Shown here: positions 18,602 to 28,069 of the stretch, piece by piece
Position numbering within the stretch: position 1 is the first letter of the stretch
Layout of the letters: the number at the start of each line of letters is the position of its first letter
Assembly (NCBI GenBank): GCA_947260005.1
Contig: CAMYOL010000007.1
Coordinates: forward strand, 62,001-126,000
Direction of reading: 5' to 3'
Length of the DNA stretch: 64,000 bases
From: an uncultured Ectothiorhodospiraceae bacterium
GTDB lineage: Bacteria > Pseudomonadota > Gammaproteobacteria > UBA6429 > Thiohalophilaceae
Notes under the pieces: generated by a model
The model's input: the letters and a program-made list of their open reading frames with translations, nothing else
Told to the model about the DNA's origin: nothing
Database searches by the model: none
Translations under genes and position numbers: made by a program

Positions 18602-21199
18602 TTATGCGGCCGCCGCTTTTTTACGGCTCTTGCGAAAAGTTAATAACTCACCATCGACATCAACCTCAATTACATCGTTCGGTAAGAATTTTCCACCAAG
18701 AATATCCTGCGCCAACGGGTTCTCCAACTGTTGTTGAATCGAACGTTTTAAAGGTCTTGCCCCATAGACCGGGTCAAATCCAGCTTCACCGAGTTTATCC
18801 ATAGCCGCATCAGAGATATCCAGCCCCAGGTCGCGCTCTTTGAGTCGATTGCGCAGATATTCAATTTGAATATTGGCAATAGAACGAATCTGTTCCTTGA
18901 GCAATGGATGGAAGACCACCACTTCATCAATTCGATTGATAAACTCAGGTCTGAAGTGCTGGCTGACATTTTCCATCACGGCCGATTTCATCGCGGCGTA
19001 GTTTTCTTCACCTGCCAGTTCCTGAATATTTTGCGAACCGATATTCGATGTCATCACGATCACCGTATTACGAAAATCTACCGTCCGACCCTGGCCATCG
19101 GTTAAGCGACCGTCATCCAGAACCTGTAACAACACATTAAACACATCAGGATGTGCCTTTTCGACCTCATCTAACAACACGACCGAATACGGTTTACGAC
19201 GGACGGCTTCTGTTAAGTAACCACCTTCTTCATAGCCAACATAACCTGGAGGCGCACCGATTAAACGTGCTACCGAATGCTTTTCCATAAATTCTGACAT
19301 ATCGATACGCACCATCGCCGCTTCGGTATCAAACAGGAAAGACGCCAACGACTTAGTCAATTCAGTTTTACCGACACCCGTCGGCCCAAGGAATAAAAAG
19401 GAACCATTAGGGCGAGCCGGATCCGACAACCCGGCACGAGAACGTCGAATCGCATCAGAAACGGCTTTCACGGCCTCTTGTTGACCGATGACGCGTTTAT
19501 GCAGTTCTTCTTCCATACGTAATAATTTATCGCGTTCACCTTCGAGCATTTTAGAAACCGGTATGCCGGTCCACTTGGAAACGACTTCGGCAATCTCTTC
19601 TTCGCTCACTTTGTTACGCAATAATTTCGTTTCCTGCATCTCGGCTTGCCCGGCCATATCGAGTTGTTGTTCTAACTCAGGTATACGACCGTATTGCAGT
19701 TCGGACATACGTGCCAAATCACTTGCGCGACGTGCCGTCTCTAATTCCATACGAGCACGATCAAGTTCTTCTTTAATATGTTGCGTGCCTTGAAGGGCGG
19801 CTTTTTCCGCTACCCAGATCTCTTCAAGATCTTTGTATTCGCGTTCGGCTTTATCAATTTCATCCTGTAAATTATCCAGACGTTTTTTTGAAGCCTCATC
19901 CGTTTCCTTGTTTAAGGCCTCACGTTCGATCTTCAACTGGATTAACTTGCGATCGAGTTTATCCATGGTTTCGGGTTTGGAATCGATCTCCATACGAATT
20001 CGACTCGCCGCTTCATCGATCAGATCAATCGCTTTATCGGGTAATTGTCGATCCGTTATATATCGGGTTGAAAGCGTTGCTGCAGCGACAATGGCCGGGT
20101 CGGTAATATCAACACCATGATGAACTTCATATTTCTCTTTTAACCCACGCAAGATAGCAATCGTTGCCTCTGCACTGGGCTCGTCTACGAGCACCTTTTG
20201 GAATCGACGTTCCAACGCCGCATCTTTTTCAATGTATTGTCGGTATTCATCGAGAGTTGTCGCACCCACACAGTGCAATTCTCCTCGCGCGAGTGCCGGC
20301 TTTAACATATTACCGGCATCCATTGCGCCTTCGGCCTTACCCGCACCGACCATGGTGTGGATCTCATCGATGAATAATATGATTTGACCTTCTTGTTTAG
20401 CCAGATCATTTAACACTGCTTTCAAACGTTCTTCGAATTCTCCACGGAACTTAGCACCGGCTAATAATGAACCCATGTCGAGTGATAATACGCGTTTGCC
20501 TTTAACACCTTCTGGGACTTCACCGTTGACAATGCGTTGCGCCAGGCCTTCAACAATTGCCGTTTTACCGACACCCGGCTCACCAATCAGCACGGGGTTG
20601 TTTTTCGTACGCCGTTGTAATACTTGTACGGCACGACGAATTTCATCATCGCGTCCGATAACGGGATCCAGCTTGCCTTGTTCGGCTCGCTCAGTCAGAT
20701 CAATAGTATATTTTTCCAGGGCCTGACGATTTTCTTCCGCGTTCGGATCATCAATGTTCTGTCCACCCCGTACTTGCTCAATTGCTTTTTCGATAGCGGC
20801 CTTATCGGCACCACTCTTTCGTAAAATTTCGGCGACCTGGTGCTTGTCATCCATCAAGGCGAGTACAAACAGTTCTGATGATATATATTGATCTTTACGC
20901 TGTTGAGCCAATTTATCGGTTTGATTTAAAATCCGCGCCAGGTCATTTGATATGTGTAAATCAACGGCTGAACCGGTCACCGAGGGCAAGTGCTCAAGTG
21001 CCTCACCTAATTGTGAACGTAATAGATTAACGTTAGCACCGGCGAGTTGTAATATATGTCGGACCGTGCCGCCTTCCTGATCCAGCATTGAAATCAAAAC
21101 GTGTAAAGGCTCGACCACTTGATGGTCACGGCCAACGGCGACACTTTGCGCATCCTGTAATGCTAGCTGAAATTTACTGGTTAATTTATCCATTCGCAT
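18602..21199 (-). CDS. clpB: ATP-dependent disaggregase ClpB
   Basis: A hexameric Hsp100 AAA+ machine that pulls proteins from aggregates together with DnaK. The 865-aa protein has the Clp N-domain (residues 1-145), first AAA+ module with Walker A GEPGVGKT and the Walker B region [14 protein letters not shown], the ClpB-specific coiled-coil middle domain (about 400-525), second AAA+ module with GPTGVGKTE and a D2-small domain. It lacks the IGF loop that docks ClpA/ClpX to ClpP, as expected for ClpB. Start at ATG 21199, [19 protein letters not shown], matches family N-termini. A sigma-32-like promoter lies 52-77 bp upstream. Confidence 0.97.
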   Translation of the reverse strand: MRMDKLTSKFQLALQDAQSVAVGRDHQVVEPLHVLISMLDQEGGTVRHILQLAGANVNLLRSQLGEALEHLPSVTGSAVDLHISNDLARILNQTDKLAQQRKDQYISSELFVLALMDDKHQVAEILRKSGADKAAIEKAIEQVRGGQNIDDPNAEENRQALEKYTIDLTERAEQGKLDPVIGRDDEIRRAVQVLQRRTKNNPVLIGEPGVGKTAIVEGLAQRIVNGEVPEGVKGKRVLSLDMGSLLAGAKFRGEFEERLKAVLNDLAKQEGQIILFIDEIHTMVGAGKAEGAMDAGNMLKPALARGELHCVGATTLDEYRQYIEKDAALERRFQKVLVDEPSAEATIAILRGLKEKYEVHHGVDITDPAIVAAATLSTRYITDRQLPDKAIDLIDEAASRIRMEIDSKPETMDKLDRKLIQLKIEREALNKETDEASKKRLDNLQDEIDKAEREYKDLEEIWVAEKAALQGTQHIKEELDRARMELETARRASDLARMSELQYGRIPELEQQLDMAGQAEMQETKLLRNKVSEEEIAEVVSKWTGIPVSKMLEGERDKLLRMEEELHKRVIGQQEAVKAVSDAIRRSRAGLSDPARPNGSFLFLGPTGVGKTELTKSLASFLFDTEAAMVRIDMSEFMEKHSVARLIGAPPGYVGYEEGGYLTEAVRRKPYSVVLLDEVEKAHPDVFNVLLQVLDDGRLTDGQGRTVDFRNTVIVMTSNIGSQNIQELAGEENYAAMKSAVMENVSQHFRPEFINRIDEVVVFHPLLKEQIRSIANIQIEYLRNRLKERDLGLDISDAAMDKLGEAGFDPVYGARPLKRSIQQQLENPLAQDILGGKFLPNDVIEVDVDGELLTFRKSRKKAAAA

Positions 21200-21250
21200 G
21201 TGACAAGTTCCTCACAATTTTTAATTTAATCTTGCGTTGCTTTAGGATTT

Positions 21251-21276
21251 ATAGGGATGTATTTTTCTGTTTCAAG
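21251..21276 (-). promoter_or_regulatory. Sigma-32 (RpoH) type heat-shock promoter for clpB
   Basis: On the minus strand CTTGAA (21271-21276) is followed after 14 bp by CCCTAT (21251-21256). The enterobacterial RpoH consensus is CTTGAA, 13-15 bp, CCCCAT; only one base of the minus-10 core differs. The position fits clpB, a classical heat-shock gene. Confidence 0.75.
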
Positions 21277-21369
21277 TCAATCAGGTATTGATCTATATCA
21301 ATTTTAGACCATTACCGCGTTTAAATCTCGCGACAAAAGTCAAAAAAATGGGCCGAAGTTTTCGACGTC

Positions 21370-22878
21370 TCAAGCCTGGCGTTTTTTAGATTCTTTTGCC
21401 AGGTGGCTGGGTTTAAATTCAGGGTAGAGTTTCTCAAGTGATATACTATATCCTGGCTTTTGTACAATACGGACATGTTTGCGAGAAAACTCACTTGCAT
21501 TACGCAACCCGCATGAATGAGCAATCACATTAATTTCATGATTCACCCAATGGGCATAATTCGCTACACGCTGCCCTTTATCTTCTACAACCAGTCCTTT
21601 TTGGAAACGTTTATTATGCGTGGTAATACCCGTTGGACAGGTATCCCGATGACATTGCAATGACTGTATACATCCTAAGGCAAACATAAACCCACGCGCG
21701 CTTACCGCGAAATCAGCACCCATGCAAAGAGCCCAGGCCACATTACCAGAAGTAACGAGCTTTCCTGACGCAATGATTTTTATCTGATCACGCAGATCGT
21801 ACATGTTTAGTGTATCCACCATGATCGGTAATGATTCTCTTAACGACAAACCAACGTTATCCGATAACACTTGTGGTGCGGCTCCGGTACCACCTTCACC
21901 ACCATCGACGGTAATAAAGTCAGGAGCATAATCCAAACCGCGTCGATGAATCGTTTCGCATAACTCATGCGGAAAATCCTCTGACCCAACCACGGCCTTA
22001 AAGCCGACTGGCCGTCCTGTTAGTTCTCGAATCTGCTGAATCATGGTCAGTAGCTGATCGCAATCGCGTATCTCTTTATGGCGATTAGGACTGGACGACA
22101 CCTCGCCTTGAGGGATGCCTCTGATCGCTGCAATCTCTGCCGTCACTTTATTGCCAGGTAAAACTCCGCCCCGACCTGGCTTTGCTCCCTGAGACAATTT
22201 AATCTCGAATGCCTTTACCCGTTGGCCGATCTGCCTGACTTTTTCAGGATCAAGCTTGCCATCCTGATCGCGTATTCCATACTTTGCTGTCCCTACCTGA
22301 TAAATAATATCGGGACCAAATTCTTCATGATAAGGCGATATCCCACCCTCTCCCGTGTTTAACCAAACCTTTGCATCGGCAGCCCCTTTCGATAACGCGC
22401 GGACGGCCGGTTTCGAGATGGCACCAAAACTCATACCGGAAATATTAAAAATAGAAGCGGGCTCAAAAGGATGTTCACAATTTGGGCCAATGATCAATTT
22501 AGGGCGATCGGTCTTTTCTTCTTCGAGTAACGGAAAAGAGGCATTGACGAAAATAACTGAACCATTGGAATTCATATCATTGGTCGAACCAAAACCAACC
22601 AGGCCGCCAAGACCCTTGGCAGTACGATAGACCCAGGCACGGGCCGCACGGTTAAAGGGTTGCTCTTCACGATCGGCGGCAAAAAAATACTGACGGAAAT
22701 ACTCGCCAAGACGCTCAAAGCGATAACGCATACGACCGATAACCGGATAATTTCGCCGGATAGCATGCGAGGTTTGGGTTACATCCTGCACATACATGAT
22801 CACAATCGAAACCAGGGCAAACACAGCTAACGCCGCAAATCCGAGGATAACCCAATCGGCAATATTATCTAGAAACAT
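21370..22878 (-). CDS. FMN-binding glutamate-synthase-like protein, membrane-anchored
   Basis: This 502-aa protein corresponds to the central FMN/iron-sulfur synthase domain of glutamate synthase without the glutaminase domain. An N-terminal membrane helix (about 8-31) precedes the barrel. FMN-domain motifs include ISGMSFGAISKPAVRALSKG, GEGGISPYH and VDGGEGGTGAAP. The three cysteines of the 3Fe-4S cluster appear as C-x5-C-x4-C in GCIQSLQCHRDTCPTG. Known as a widespread stand-alone family; the reaction is not settled, since no glutaminase or GltD partner lies nearby. It is downstream of clpB in gene order with its own likely promoter. Confidence 0.85.
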   Translation of the reverse strand: MFLDNIADWVILGFAALAVFALVSIVIMYVQDVTQTSHAIRRNYPVIGRMRYRFERLGEYFRQYFFAADREEQPFNRAARAWVYRTAKGLGGLVGFGSTNDMNSNGSVIFVNASFPLLEEEKTDRPKLIIGPNCEHPFEPASIFNISGMSFGAISKPAVRALSKGAADAKVWLNTGEGGISPYHEEFGPDIIYQVGTAKYGIRDQDGKLDPEKVRQIGQRVKAFEIKLSQGAKPGRGGVLPGNKVTAEIAAIRGIPQGEVSSSPNRHKEIRDCDQLLTMIQQIRELTGRPVGFKAVVGSEDFPHELCETIHRRGLDYAPDFITVDGGEGGTGAAPQVLSDNVGLSLRESLPIMVDTLNMYDLRDQIKIIASGKLVTSGNVAWALCMGADFAVSARGFMFALGCIQSLQCHRDTCPTGITTHNKRFQKGLVVEDKGQRVANYAHWVNHEINVIAHSCGLRNASEFSRKHVRIVQKPGYSISLEKLYPEFKPSHLAKESKKRQA

Positions 22879-22966
22879 AAGAAGTAAAATCCTTTGTAGA
22901 CAAAGACTTCATCGGCCAACTAAGAGATTACTTAATATACCAGGATAGAAAAGGCAGGATTCAAAA

Positions 22967-23467
22967 TTACTTATATACCTTACGTTTAAAAAGGTCATTA
23001 TGTCGACTGACCAGCCGATCAAGAAACAGCAATCCATCAAGATGATCAAGCTCATGCTGAATAGCACGCGCTTCGTAACCATTTGCCTCAAGCTGTTGTT
23101 GTTCACCTCGCTCATCCAGATAGGTCAATTCTATTTGATCTGCACGAATCACATTGCCGGTGAAATCAGGCACCGACATACAACCTTCGCGCCCCACCTT
23201 CATTCCATCCCAGCGGCTTATCTCAGGGTTAATCAACACTAATCGACCATGCTGGTCGATCTTAGCTTTACTCGAAACATCAACGATGGCAATCCGCTCA
23301 ATACGCCCCACCTGTGGTGCGGCAATACCGACCCCGCCTGACCCAGCGCGCATCGTCTCTTCTAACTGAGATATAAAACTCAGTAAGCTAGCGTTGATGT
23401 CTTCGACCTCTTTTGATATCTGCTTCAACGCCGAATCTGGATAAGTGAGTATCGGTAATACCGCCAT
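22967..23467 (-). CDS. def: Peptide deformylase
   Basis: Removes the formyl group from the N-terminal methionine of new proteins in the cytosol using a bound ferrous or other divalent metal. All three signature motifs are present in 166 aa: GVGIAAPQVG, the metal-cysteine motif EGCMSVP (usually EGCLSVP) and HELDHLDG with two metal histidines and the catalytic glutamate. It starts three bases after the stop of the ACT-domain gene, so the pair is an operon. The usual partner fmt is not here, so this could be a second, accessory deformylase. Confidence 0.95.
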   Translation of the reverse strand: MAVLPILTYPDSALKQISKEVEDINASLLSFISQLEETMRAGSGGVGIAAPQVGRIERIAIVDVSSKAKIDQHGRLVLINPEISRWDGMKVGREGCMSVPDFTGNVIRADQIELTYLDERGEQQQLEANGYEARAIQHELDHLDGLLFLDRLVSRHNDLFKRKVYK

Positions 23468-23470
23468 TAC

Positions 23471-24037
23471 TTATCCGATCAAAGTATCAATGGGAAACAC
23501 TTTTATATCGATCTCAGATTTCGATTCCCTATTCAAAGCCTGTTCGAGATCGTCTGCACTACTTTGACAGACTCCTTCGATGTGCATGATATAAATAGGT
23601 TTGTCATCCGAACCGGCTACATCCGATTCCAGATCTAAAATATTGAAATCTTGTTGTTGTAATATATTTGTCACCCGGGCAACGATGCCTGGACGATCGG
23701 CACCGTAAACACTAACGCGTAAATTTGGGGTGATGTGTTCATGCAAATGGGCTTCGATCGGATCGAGGTGGACTCGTAAATCAAGATCTGTCAAACAGGG
23801 TTGTAACTGCGCTTTGATTTTAGCCTCATTAATTTCATCTTCGTCAATTACATTTTCGCCAGTTGCATTGCCATTGGTGCCACGACTAACCATTAGCATC
23901 ATGGTAAAGTTACCGCCAAGACGCATCATGGATGTTTCACCTAGTTGATAACCAGCCTCAAATAATCCGTTACTGATTTGAGCAACAATACCTGGTTGAT
24001 CTCGTCCTACGATCGTTAACATATACCATGCTGACAT
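23471..24037 (-). CDS. Tandem ACT-domain protein, GcvR-like
   Basis: The protein consists of two ACT domains: residues about 4-85 (YMLTIVGRDQPGIVAQISNG) and about 105-180 (RVSVYGADRPGIVARVTNIL). This is the architecture of the glycine cleavage repressor GcvR and relatives, which bind glycine or other amino acids and act through protein contacts rather than DNA. No DNA-binding domain is present. It is co-directional with, and three bases upstream of, def. The target regulator is not in the window, so I call it GcvR-like only. Confidence 0.85.
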   Translation of the reverse strand: MSAWYMLTIVGRDQPGIVAQISNGLFEAGYQLGETSMMRLGGNFTMMLMVSRGTNGNATGENVIDEDEINEAKIKAQLQPCLTDLDLRVHLDPIEAHLHEHITPNLRVSVYGADRPGIVARVTNILQQQDFNILDLESDVAGSDDKPIYIMHIEGVCQSSADDLEQALNRESKSEIDIKVFPIDTLIG

Positions 24038-24065
24038 ACGTTTTCTCCGGATTGTTTAATTTCTT

Positions 24066-24845
24066 TTAGTGCAGGGTCGCATGCGCAAAATATATAACAA
24101 CAATGCCAGCGATAATAAGGGTAATTTGACGAAGCGTTTGACTAAACTCAACTCGTTTATGTAAACCGGGGATAAGATCGGCGACGGCGATATAAATAAA
24201 ACTCGACGCCGCTATTGCCAGAATATAGGGAACGATAGCCTCGGCATTACTCAAACTATAATAAGCGATAACTGCTCCAATAATGGTTGTAATACTTGCC
24301 AGGATATTAAATATGAAGGCTTTTTTGCGAGTAAAGCCACTGTGTAACAAAATGGCAAAATCCCCGACCTCCTGAGGAATTTCGTGTGCCGCTACGGCGA
24401 GACTGGTAATCACACCCAGATGAAAATCCGTCATAAAAGCCGCGGCAATCAAGATACCATCAACCAGGTTATGCACCCCGTCGCCGATTATGATTAAAGA
24501 ACCCGCCGCATGTTTATGGTGTTGTTCTTGAACTTCATGAACCTCACAATCGTGTTCATGGCAGTGACGCCATAACACCAATTTTTCCATCAGGAAAAAT
24601 CCTAACAGACCGATCAACAAGGTTAAACCAAGTTGATGGTATTCAATCGCATGTCCTTGTGTCAGGCTATGAGGAATTAATGCGAGAAAGGCGGCACCCA
24701 ATAAGGCACCGATAGCAAAACTAACAAAGTGAGGTAGCATGGCTTGTCGTACCCGATCCGGGAACAACAAAAACACCGCAGCCGCAGTGACGCTAACAAT
24801 TCCACCCAACAAACTAAATATGATAATCCAAGCGAGTAACGGCAC
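24066..24845 (-). CDS. ZIP-family divalent metal transporter
   Basis: An inner-membrane metal-ion permease of 259 aa with about eight helices. The two metal-site helices carry GDGVHNLVDG and HEIPQEVGDFAIL, the ZIP binuclear centre residues. A His-rich cytosolic loop (HCHEHDCEVHEVQEQHHKH, about residues 93-113) is typical of metal sensing or delivery. Zinc is the likeliest cargo, iron or manganese are possible. It lies between the ACT/def pair and pgeF, all on the minus strand. Confidence 0.92.
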   Translation of the reverse strand: MPLLAWIIIFSLLGGIVSVTAAAVFLLFPDRVRQAMLPHFVSFAIGALLGAAFLALIPHSLTQGHAIEYHQLGLTLLIGLLGFFLMEKLVLWRHCHEHDCEVHEVQEQHHKHAAGSLIIIGDGVHNLVDGILIAAAFMTDFHLGVITSLAVAAHEIPQEVGDFAILLHSGFTRKKAFIFNILASITTIIGAVIAYYSLSNAEAIVPYILAIAASSFIYIAVADLIPGLHKRVEFSQTLRQITLIIAGIVVIYFAHATLH

Positions 24846-24915
24846 AAGCTATCCTGCCAAAATTAAGAGGGGCACATAATACCTTAATTCACGGTCAATA
24901 CTAGTCATCTCTATA

Positions 24916-25653
24916 TTACTTAGTTAGCCAAATCAAACTGGCCATCCGGCCCGTTTGACCTTCACGTCGATAAGAATAAAAACGCTCCGTATCAGTATAG
25001 GTACAAAATTGTCCTCCATAGATTTGCTCGACCCCGGCCACCGCCAGTTGTAAACGTGCAATGCTATACATGTCCATCATCCACTTACCTTGATTAACAC
25101 TATTGATAAAACAGGCGATGAAGGCCGGGCTCTGTTGCAAAAACTGTTCTCGTACTTCGGCCCCGACTTCAAACGCAGTTGGACCGATTGCGGGGCCTAA
25201 CCAGACCAGTAATGAATCTGGCTCGGCCTGCATATTTTCAATACAACGTAAAATTGTCTGTTGCTCCAAGCCACGCCAGCCAGCATGAATGGCTGCAACC
25301 TGCGTGCCTTGTTTGTTGGTAATAAGCACTGGTAAACAATCCGCCGTCATCACTACACAAATCTGACCTGGTATATTTGTGATACTCGCATCGGCTTGAT
25401 GAACAGGGTGGTCGTCAGTCGAAACTGTATGGCCATGAACCTGTTCTAACCAACGCGGTTCACTCGGTAACTGTAAAAAATCTTTTAATTGCTGACGATT
25501 TTTTTCGACTCTCGAAGGGTCATCTCCAACATGCATGGCCAGATTAAAGCCGGCATAGTTTCCCTGGCTCTCGCCGCCAACACGCGTGGTAATTCCGGCA
25601 ATGACATTCGCCGGTGCAGGCCACTGCGCCGGTATCCAGCTCTGCTCATTCAC
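24916..25653 (-). CDS. pgeF: Purine nucleoside phosphorylase / peptidoglycan editing factor PgeF (YfiH/LACC1 family)
   Basis: A single-domain 245-aa member of the YfiH/LACC1 family (cytosolic), reported to act on purine nucleosides and to edit mis-built UDP-MurNAc peptide. The metal-site triad residues appear in LEQVHGH, MTADCLPVLI and AIHAGWRGL. It overlaps the end of rluD by eight bases, so rluD and pgeF are translationally coupled, the same order as in E. coli, where clpB follows directly. Here four other genes separate them from clpB. Confidence 0.93.
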   Translation of the reverse strand: MNEQSWIPAQWPAPANVIAGITTRVGGESQGNYAGFNLAMHVGDDPSRVEKNRQQLKDFLQLPSEPRWLEQVHGHTVSTDDHPVHQADASITNIPGQICVVMTADCLPVLITNKQGTQVAAIHAGWRGLEQQTILRCIENMQAEPDSLLVWLGPAIGPTAFEVGAEVREQFLQQSPAFIACFINSVNQGKWMMDMYSIARLQLAVAGVEQIYGGQFCTYTDTERFYSYRREGQTGRMASLIWLTK

Positions 25654-26659
25654 TTTTCACATCCTCAGCAAGGACATTGAGCAGTCGCTGCATATCATCA
25701 GGGACCTCAACACGCCAACCCATGGACTCATGTGAAACGGGATGCACCAATCCCAGGAAACGCGCATGCAGGGCCTGACGTTTAAAATGCTTTAACTCAT
25801 GGATCAAATCTTCACTACAACCTGCTGGCAATTTAAAACGCCCACCGTATACCGGATCACCAACCAACGGATGGTGAATATGGGCCATATGAACGCGAAT
25901 CTGATGTGTCCGCCCGGTCTCTAGATTCACTTTCACCGCAGTATGACCACGAAAACGTTGTTCCACTCGATAATGGCTCACTGCCGGTTTACCGTGATCC
26001 ACCACCGCCATCTTGACGCGTTGTTGAGGATGCCGACCAATCGGTGCATCGACGGTCCCCCCTGCGGTTAAGACACCATTAACGACAGCAATATATTCGC
26101 GTTCGAAGGCTCGCGCCTGTAATTGATCAATTAAGGATTTATGAGCTGCAAGCGTTCGAGCCACCACTAACACACCACTGGTATCTTTATCGAGACGGTG
26201 CACGATTCCGGCACGTGGGATAGATTCAAGTTCCGGCGCATAATTCAATAAGGCATTGAGTAAGGTACCGGATGGATTACCCGCCGCTGGATGCACGACC
26301 ATACCCGCAGGCTTGTTGATTATAATCAGATTTTCATCAGCAAAGACGACATTCAAATCAATCGCTTCGGCCTGCCATTCGCCTTCGGCAACGGTCTGGA
26401 CCTGCAGCAGGATTTGTTGGCCGACACTGACCTTATCCTTGGCCCTTAGGACTTTGTTATCGACTGTTACGTGCCCGGCACGAATCCATTGTTGTAAGCG
26501 ACTGCGAGAATATTGAGGAAATAACCGGGCCAAAGCCTGATCCAGGCGGGAACCATGCATCGATTCCGGAATCTCAGTTTCAAGCAGCGAATTCTCCATT
26601 TGAGATCCGGTACTGCCATTTATATCAGTATCATTTTCAGATGTTATGTCTGTCATCAT
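25646..26659 (-). CDS. rluD: 23S rRNA pseudouridine(1911/1915/1917) synthase RluD
   Basis: Makes three pseudouridines in helix 69 of 23S rRNA. The 337-aa protein has an N-terminal S4 RNA-binding domain (about residues 35-95; SRSRLQQWIRAGHVTVDNK) and the RluA-type catalytic domain with the active-site aspartate in IVHRLDKDTSGVLVV. Family motifs ETGRTHQIRVHMAH and GDPVYGG are present. It is divergent from bamD with a very short shared upstream region, the usual gammaproteobacterial arrangement. Confidence 0.96.
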   Translation of the reverse strand: MMTDITSENDTDINGSTGSQMENSLLETEIPESMHGSRLDQALARLFPQYSRSRLQQWIRAGHVTVDNKVLRAKDKVSVGQQILLQVQTVAEGEWQAEAIDLNVVFADENLIIINKPAGMVVHPAAGNPSGTLLNALLNYAPELESIPRAGIVHRLDKDTSGVLVVARTLAAHKSLIDQLQARAFEREYIAVVNGVLTAGGTVDAPIGRHPQQRVKMAVVDHGKPAVSHYRVEQRFRGHTAVKVNLETGRTHQIRVHMAHIHHPLVGDPVYGGRFKLPAGCSEDLIHELKHFKRQALHARFLGLVHPVSHESMGWRVEVPDDMQRLLNVLAEDVKSE

Positions 26660-26738
26660 TCAAGGCTATTCGTGTGCGTCTCTATATATAACAAGGTATA
26701 CTAACCCAAGTTCACCGACTGAGATGAGAAATAAAGTG

Positions 26739-27494
26739 ATGGTTCGAGCAATAAAATTTGGTTTTCTGGCTTTTGTATTAGGCTCTTTATTTAGCTGTGC
26801 CTCAGTCGATGGTGATGATCCTACTGAAGGCTTGAATGCAGCGGAGATATACGAATTTGCCAACCAGTACCTGAAAGAAGGCGATTACGAACAGGCCATC
26901 GCCTACTACGAACGACTGGAATCACGATTTCCCTACGGTAAATATGCCGAGCGTGCTCAAATGGAGATTGCCTATGCCTATTATAAGGATTCAGAACCTG
27001 AATCCGCTATCGTAGCCGCCAATCGTTTTATTAAATTACATCCCGACCACGAAACCGTCGATTATATGTATTATTTACGCGGACTGGCCAGTTACGATCT
27101 AAGTGAGTCGTTCCTCGAGAGTCTGTTTAATGTTGACCCATCTCAACATGATCCCAAATCTGCCCGACGCTCCTTCGAATATTTTGCCCAACTCATTAAA
27201 AAATATCCGAAGAGTCGTTATGCAAAAGATGCCATTGAACGCATGACCCTGATTCGCAATAACCTGGCCTTATATGAAGTGCATGTGGCAAGCTATTATA
27301 TGCGTCGCGGTGCCTTTTTAGCCGCAGCTAACCGCGGTAAATATGTCGTTGAAAATTACCAGCGCACACCTGCGATGGCCGATGCACTTGCAATTATGGT
27401 TGAAGCCTATGGAAAATTAGGGATGACCGATTTGGCTAACGATGCCAGAAAAGTATTAAAGCTCAATCATCCTGATCACAAATCACTAAAGTAA
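26739..27494 (+). CDS. bamD: Outer membrane protein assembly factor BamD (lipoprotein)
   Basis: Essential TPR lipoprotein of the BAM complex that inserts beta-barrel proteins into the outer membrane. From the chosen ATG at 26739 it has a type II signal peptide with lipobox LFSC at about residues 17-20, then TPR repeats (NQYLKEGDYEQAIAYYERLE and following). Alternative in-frame starts are 26724 and 26646; the latter would place a non-signal stretch ahead of the lipoprotein signal and overlap the start of rluD, so I disfavour it. A small hairpin follows the stop. Confidence 0.94.
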   Translation: MVRAIKFGFLAFVLGSLFSCASVDGDDPTEGLNAAEIYEFANQYLKEGDYEQAIAYYERLESRFPYGKYAERAQMEIAYAYYKDSEPESAIVAANRFIKLHPDHETVDYMYYLRGLASYDLSESFLESLFNVDPSQHDPKSARRSFEYFAQLIKKYPKSRYAKDAIERMTLIRNNLALYEVHVASYYMRRGAFLAAANRGKYVVENYQRTPAMADALAIMVEAYGKLGMTDLANDARKVLKLNHPDHKSLK

Positions 27495-27507
27495 TAACAC
27501 ATTTCTC

Positions 27508-27525
27508 CCCACCTAATCTGGTGGG
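27508..27525. terminator. Hairpin between convergent bamD and P-II gene
   Basis: CCCACC (27508-27513) pairs with GGTGGG (27520-27525) around a 6-nt loop. The following T-content is weak, so terminator activity is uncertain. Confidence 0.4.
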
Positions 27526-27538
27526 AAGAATTTAGATT

Positions 27539-27901
<363 letters not shown>

Positions 27902-27961
27902 TTATTTATAGGAAATCAGTTATTTATAGTTATTAACATGCTCATGATTTCATCACATCTC

Positions 27962-27977
27962 AGCAAGTGGAAATCCA
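27962..27977 (-). promoter_or_regulatory. Candidate sigma-54 promoter of the P-II gene
   Basis: On the minus strand TGGATTTCCACTTGCT has the invariant GG and GC separated by exactly ten bases and a good TTGCT minus-12 element; the minus-24 element is weaker than TGGCAC. It lies about 85 bp upstream of the P-II start codon and just downstream of an NtrC-like site, which strengthens the call. Confidence 0.5.
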
Positions 27978-28005
27978 CCTGTCGTAAACACTAGCCTGAT
28001 CACCA

Positions 28006-28022
28006 TGAACCAACATTGTGCA
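28006..28022 (-). promoter_or_regulatory. Candidate NtrC binding site upstream of the P-II gene
   Basis: The minus strand reads TGCACAATGTTGGTTCA, matching 12 of 14 defined positions of the NtrC consensus TGCACCA-N3-TGGTGCA. It sits 28 bp upstream of the candidate sigma-54 promoter, within the range used by NtrC activator sites. Confidence 0.5.
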
Positions 28023-28069
28023 TAAGATATCGGGAAAATCACTCCAACACTAGCCCAAAATGGCTCAAT

